NCBI GenBank assembly: GCA_023439425.1
Contig: JAEXNZ010000534.1
Location: 1 to 10,758, forward strand
Direction of reading: 5' to 3'
Length of the DNA: 10,758 nucleotides
From: Pseudomonadota bacterium
Lineage (GTDB): Bacteria > Pseudomonadota > Gammaproteobacteria > Xanthomonadales > Xanthomonadaceae
Part shown: positions 7,972 through 10,758 of the stretch, piece after piece
Layout of the letters: each line of letters starts with the position of its first letter
Position numbering within the stretch: the stretch's first letter is position 1
Notes under the pieces: generated by a model
The model's input: only the letters and a program-made list of their open reading frames with translations
The model's database searches: none
Told to the model about the DNA's origin: nothing
Program-made: the position numbers and the translations under genes

Positions 7972-8879
7972 GCCAGCGACCGCTCCACGCTGAGCACCTT
8001 CAGGCCCTGGGCCCCGGCACGTTCCAGTTCTTCCAGGCGCTGCCAGGTCAGCGCGCCGTGGCACATGGTCTGCAGCCGCAGGTGGCCGCCGTCATCGGGC
8101 AGCTGTTCCAGCGGATCGGCGTCGGGCAGCAGGCGGGTCAGTTCGCTCACGCGCTCGGCAGCGGCGCGGAACATCAGCAGCTTGCTGTCCTGCTGCTTGA
8201 CCACACCGTCCAGGCGACGCAGCAGCATGGCCATCAGGCCAGCGCGGGCGTCGTCGGGGGTACGCACCGGGCCGGCCAGCACGGCTTCGCTTTCAAGCAG
8301 GGTTTCGACCGGCTTGAGCTGGTTGGCGGCCAGGGTCGCGCCACTGGAGACCAGGTCGCAGATCAGGTCGGCGGTGCCCAGGCGCGGGGCGATTTCGACC
8401 GAGCCGGACAGTTCAACCACCTGGGCATCCACGCCTTGGGCCGCGAGCCAGTCGGTAAGGATGGCGGGGTAGCTGGTGGCAATGCGCTTGCCGGCCAACA
8501 GCTGCACGCCCTGCCAGTCCCATTCTTCGGGCACGGCGAGCATCAACCGGCACTGGCCGAAGTTGAGTCCGCGCAGCGCCTGGTAGGTGTCGGGCAGGCC
8601 GATCTGGCGGCGCGCGGCGGCCTGTTCGTCCAGTTCGTTGCGGCCGACGATGCCGAAGTCGCAGACGCCATCGGCGATGAGGCCGGGAATGTCGTCATCG
8701 CGCACCAGCAGCAGGTCCACCGGCAGGGATTCGCCATAGCAGAACAGCTTGTCGCGGCTCTGCCGCCAGCTCAGGCCGCAGGCGGTGAGCAGGCTGCGGG
8801 CGGGCTCGGCAAGGCGGCCACTCTTCTGGATGGCGATACGCAGCCGGTCGCGGGCCGGGGCGTTCTGGGTTGCACTCAT
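7968..8879 (-). CDS. hisG: ATP phosphoribosyltransferase, long form
   Basis: A 303-residue enzyme that joins ATP and PRPP, the first committed and feedback-controlled step. LRIAIQKSGRLAEPA at 13-27 and the PRPP loop around 157-189 (SGSVEIAPRLGTADLICDLV, then SSGATLAAN) identify it. The C-terminal stretch from about 225 to 303 corresponds to the ACT-like regulatory domain of the long HisG form, so histidine feedback inhibition without HisZ is expected. The start at 8879 is chosen because the sequence before it (proline-rich, 24 codons, running back into the regulator gene) is not conserved. The start is 10 nt after the regulator's stop; GTAGAG, overlapping that stop, is the only Shine-Dalgarno-like sequence. 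Confidence 0.98.
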   Translation of the reverse strand: MSATQNAPARDRLRIAIQKSGRLAEPARSLLTACGLSWRQSRDKLFCYGESLPVDLLLVRDDDIPGLIADGVCDFGIVGRNELDEQAAARRQIGLPDTYQALRGLNFGQCRLMLAVPEEWDWQGVQLLAGKRIATSYPAILTDWLAAQGVDAQVVELSGSVEIAPRLGTADLICDLVSSGATLAANQLKPVETLLESEAVLAGPVRTPDDARAGLMAMLLRRLDGVVKQQDSKLLMFRAAAERVSELTRLLPDADPLEQLPDDGGHLRLQTMCHGALTWQRLEELERAGAQGLKVLSVERSLA

Positions 8880-8889
8880 GGGGGGATCT

Positions 8890-9210
8890 CTACTCGGATT
8901 CGGGGATGGCAGACGTGACGGCGATGGCGGCGGCATAGCCGCGATGCCCATGCTCGAGCGAACGGGCGACCCGCCCGGTGGTGGTCACGCTGACACCGGT
9001 CAATTCATGGATTTCGCGATACGGCACGCCCTGCTGCAGCAGCGGCACCACCTTCCAGCGGTCGGCCAGGGCCTCCAGCTCGGCGGGGGTGCACAGATCA
9101 CGCAGGAAGGCAGTGACCTGTTCAGGTTCAGTCAGGCCAGCAAAGGCCCGCGCCAGGCACTCAAGGTCAGCCTGGGGGTCTTTCTGGCGCGGGTCGGGGC
9201 GTGTTTTCAT
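8890..9210 (-). CDS. TrpR-family (YerC/YecD-type) regulator heading the his operon, HisR-like
   Basis: A 106-residue protein of the TrpR/YerC family. The signature runs from about 25 to 90: GLTEPEQVTAFLRDLCTPAELEALADRW, then the helix-turn-helix VPYREIHELTGVSVTTTGRVARSLEHG, which aligns with the TrpR DNA-binding region (tryptophan repressor has SQRELKNELGAGIATITR there). It is not TrpR itself: the ligand pocket context differs and it leads histidine genes. Comparative-genomic work has, as I recall, assigned TrpR-family 'HisR' proteins to histidine regulation in Xanthomonadales; the direct evidence here is context and the palindrome 6 bp before its start. The start at 9210 is chosen because codons further upstream run through the palindrome. 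There is no Shine-Dalgarno sequence (ATTGATACG precedes ATG), so the mRNA may be leaderless or weakly translated. It probably represses itself and hisG-hisIE in response to histidine. Confidence 0.88.
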   Translation of the reverse strand: MKTRPDPRQKDPQADLECLARAFAGLTEPEQVTAFLRDLCTPAELEALADRWKVVPLLQQGVPYREIHELTGVSVTTTGRVARSLEHGHRGYAAAIAVTSAIPESE

Positions 9211-9216
9211 CGTATC

Positions 9217-9240
9217 AATGTAATAGCGTGCTATTACATT
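9217..9240. promoter_or_regulatory. perfect palindromic operator, probable TrpR-like/HisR binding site
   Basis: Arms AATGTAATAGC (9217-9227) and GCTATTACATT (9230-9240) are exact reverse complements separated by GT, an 11-bp dyad. TrpR-family dimers bind short dyads, and the site is AT-rich in otherwise GC-rich DNA, ending 6 bp before the regulator's ATG. It would overlap the promoter or the start of the transcript, consistent with repression. Confidence 0.8.
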
Positions 9241-9263
9241 AGCGCAAATTGAGGCCCGTGCCA
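9222..9263 (-). promoter_or_regulatory. candidate his operon promoter region
   Basis: On the minus strand TTGGCA (five of six matches to TTGACA) is followed after 17 bp by TAATGT, a poor -10 hexamer that reaches into the palindrome. An alternative -10, TATTAC, lies in the operator-proximal arm and would give an almost leaderless transcript. Either choice places the operator over RNA polymerase contacts. The exact promoter cannot be fixed by eye. Confidence 0.3.
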
Positions 9264-9305
9264 AATCCCGGCATCGCCCCGTTCATCCGCGGCCCGGCAT
9301 TGGGG

Positions 9306-9364
9306 GACCGACGTTCCGACACACGGGATGAATCCGTCCGGGTAGCGTCGGTCGACAGACGACG
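9306..9364. repeat. inverted repeats with GTAG, possible degenerate SMAG-like element
   Basis: GACCGACG at 9306-9313 is perfectly complementary to CGTCGGTC at 9346-9353. The second arm follows GTAG (9342-9345) and can instead pair with CGACG at 9360-9364. Mutually exclusive hairpins next to GTAG recall the SMAG repeats, but the stem is short and imperfect. Confidence 0.35.
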
Positions 9365-9433
9365 GCCGTGAAATCCCCAACATCCGGTGACGCATGACCC
9401 CGGAACGACACCGCCCTTGCTCCGGCATGCCCC

Positions 9434-9439
9434 TATAGA
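9434..9439 (+). promoter_or_regulatory. possible -10 box for the ankyrin-repeat gene
   Basis: TATAGA (four of six matches to TATAAT) lies 85 bp before the proposed ATG at 9525. No -35 hexamer is evident at the right distance, so this is only a candidate. Confidence 0.15.
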
Positions 9440-9524
9440 TCGAATTCAGGAAGCGCCTGCGTCCGCTGCACCCGACCCTATCGCCCCCATTGCAACCGCT
9501 GACCGTCTCAGCCATACCGCTGTC

Positions 9525-10758
9525 ATGCCCATCGAGCCCCTTGCCGCATCAACCTCCGCATCGCGCGCCATCAACCACGACACCAACCACACCGTTCAAT
9601 CAGATTCCGCGCTGCCCCTGGGCAGCCTGCTCAACGGCCCCTCGTCGCTCCCCTTTGATGCAACGACGACGCAGAAGCACCCACCGCAGTTTGCAAATCT
9701 AAACCTCATCTCATGCAATGCGTTGCGCGCTGACTGCCCCACTGAGGCAATGTCCAAGGACCCTGCAACGCTCAACGCGCAGTGGTTTGACGCCGCTGGC
9801 CGCAACGACACGGACACGATCAGCGTTCTGCTCGAGGCTGGCTTCGACCGTAACACCCTTGACCACGACAGAAAGACGGCTATTTACTACGCAGCCGGAA
9901 ACGGAAACCTTGAAGCGACAAAATTGCTGCTGGATCCGGTACGGGACGGGCTAGGCGTCACCACGGTGGATGGCGCTTCGGGGGCGTCTCATCTGCTTCA
10001 CTATTTCGCCAGTTGGGGCCATGCCACTGCCGTCAGCACGCTCATCGCCGCAGGCTGTCATCCTGACTCCATGGAATCAGGAAAAACTGCGCTGATGGTT
10101 GCAATCGAGGAAGGCAAAGAGAAGTGCATTCGAACGCTGCTGGACGCAGGCGCGAGCGTGAATGGGACCAACACTCCTGGCAACGACAGTCCCCTCTCCA
10201 TCGCGGTTCGCGAGAAGCGAAACATCGTCGTTCAGATGCTCCTTCAAAAGCCCGGCATCAACTTGACAAACTACGACAGCGAAGGCCTGACCCCGGTCGG
10301 TAGAGCGAAGCAGGACCGTCTGTACGACCGGCTCAAGCCCAACATGCTTGAGCTATTTGAACAATACATGGCAAAACGCGAGCATCCCGAGGCAAGAGCG
10401 TGGACGCGCGCTGCTGTTTCCGGCGACATCAGCACGTTGACCGACATTCACTCCCGGCACGGACGCGACTTCGTCGATGCGTATTCCCCTGGTTCAAACA
10501 GCGCACTCCATTTTGCCTCAATGAAAGACCGCCAGGAGGCGGCCGCCTTACTGCTCAGTTGGGGTGCAGATCCGGGCGCACACGTCGGGGATGGTATGAC
10601 ACCAACGAGGGTCGCCGTGACCAAGGGCCATGCAGGCATGGTTGCGCTGCTGTTGAAAATCCCCCAGAACCTCGACGTCCTGGACGTGTGGGGGACATCG
10701 GTTCTGCTCAAGGCCGTCGCCATGAAGCGAGCTGACATCGTCAGCCTGCTTCTGATTG
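9525..10758 (+). CDS. ankyrin-repeat protein, 3' end beyond the window
   Basis: The frame is open from 9372 to the window edge. From ATG at 9525 it gives 411 residues with no stop. Residues 1-75 are rich in Ser, Thr, Pro, Ala and Asn and look disordered. Ankyrin-like repeats follow: about 85-113, 114-149 (KTAIYYAAGNGNLEATKLLL), 150-185, 186-217 (GKTALMVAIEEGKEKCIRTL, then LDAGASVN) and 220-250. A degenerate linker of about 250-287 leads to a second block at 288-321, 323-354 (SALHFASMKDRQEAAALLLS, then WGADPG), 355-387 and 388-411, the last cut by the edge. Ankyrin repeats bind proteins; the partner and role are unknown. No Shine-Dalgarno sequence precedes 9525; ATG at 9750 (residue 76) has GAGG only 2 nt before it and is a possible shorter start. 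AAA, TTA, CTA and AGA codons are commoner than in the his genes. It could be a secreted effector, an antitoxin-like partner or a housekeeping scaffold; sequence does not decide. Confidence 0.85.
   Translation, partial: MPIEPLAASTSASRAINHDTNHTVQSDSALPLGSLLNGPSSLPFDATTTQKHPPQFANLNLISCNALRADCPTEAMSKDPATLNAQWFDAAGRNDTDTISVLLEAGFDRNTLDHDRKTAIYYAAGNGNLEATKLLLDPVRDGLGVTTVDGASGASHLLHYFASWGHATAVSTLIAAGCHPDSMESGKTALMVAIEEGKEKCIRTLLDAGASVNGTNTPGNDSPLSIAVREKRNIVVQMLLQKPGINLTNYDSEGLTPVGRAKQDRLYDRLKPNMLELFEQYMAKREHPEARAWTRAAVSGDISTLTDIHSRHGRDFVDAYSPGSNSALHFASMKDRQEAAALLLSWGADPGAHVGDGMTPTRVAVTKGHAGMVALLLKIPQNLDVLDVWGTSVLLKAVAMKRADIVSLLLI

Larger units (their letters stand above)
9241..9524. other. intergenic region between the his operon and the ankyrin gene
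   Basis: About 280 bp with no convincing gene. It holds candidate his promoter elements at its left end, inverted repeats at 9306-9364 and a TATAGA hexamer at 9434. Open frames on either strand here are short and lack any recognisable protein pattern. The ankyrin frame is open back to a stop at 9369, with GTG at 9387 and TTG at 9417 as less likely starts. Confidence 0.6.

Noticed and set aside
9211..9300. A his leader peptide with a run of histidine codons (attenuator)
   Set aside because: No run of CAT/CAC codons in a short frame and no terminator/antiterminator pair is visible upstream of the operon; the operator-type dyad suggests repression instead.
9234..9515. Minus-strand open frame of 93 codons upstream of the regulator
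   Set aside because: No ribosome site, no recognisable protein pattern, and it runs through the inverted repeats and the likely promoter region.
9490..9702. Small plus-strand frame of 70 codons overlapping the ankyrin gene start
   Set aside because: It is in another frame from the ankyrin protein and is Pro/Ser/Arg-rich with no motif; the ankyrin frame explains the region.
9596..9856. Minus-strand frame of 86 codons opposite the ankyrin gene
   Set aside because: Antisense shadow with no start signal; the opposite strand encodes recognisable ankyrin repeats.
1..10758. tRNA, rRNA, CRISPR array, insertion sequence or transposase
   Set aside because: I looked for cloverleaf-like sequences, regularly spaced direct repeats and transposase motifs on both strands and saw none.

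Overview
The window looks like a chromosomal segment of a Stenotrophomonas-type member of the Xanthomonadaceae. Support for this is the high GC content, the gamma-proteobacterial forms of the histidine enzymes (fused HisB, fused HisIE, long HisG), a TrpR-family regulator heading the operon, and a GTAG-headed palindrome at the left edge that resembles the SMAG repeats of Stenotrophomonas. The genus call is inference from these features, not a database match.

Positions 1808-9210 (minus strand) hold a complete, tightly packed histidine operon in the order TrpR-like regulator, hisG, hisD, hisC, hisB, hisH, hisA, hisF, hisIE. Together these genes encode the whole path from PRPP and ATP to L-histidine: HisG, HisIE, HisA and HisH/HisF build imidazole glycerol phosphate, HisB and HisC convert it to histidinol phosphate and histidinol, and HisD makes histidine. 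Every junction from hisG to hisIE overlaps (4 nt at five, 7 nt and 11 nt at the last two), which points to translational coupling. The operon is headed by a perfect 11-bp inverted repeat with a 2-bp centre at 9217-9240, just upstream of the regulator's start codon. It is the obvious operator for the TrpR-like protein.

Downstream of the operon (115-1716, minus strand) is a predicted exported three-domain calcineurin-like phosphoesterase, possibly with its own promoter, followed by the repeat-like palindrome near position 50.

To the right, 9211-9524 is an intergenic stretch with the operator, inverted repeats and no convincing gene. From about 9525 to the right edge a plus-strand reading frame is continuously open and encodes at least 411 residues of an ankyrin-repeat protein that runs off the window. 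It has a Ser/Thr/Pro/Ala-rich, probably disordered N-terminus and two blocks of ankyrin repeats. Its base composition is visibly less GC-rich than the his operon, so it looks like accessory DNA next to a core operon.

I see no dramatic new system. The most interesting items are the operator/TrpR-like regulator pair, the effector-like ankyrin protein, and the loss of the zinc-binding cysteines in the HisB phosphatase domain.
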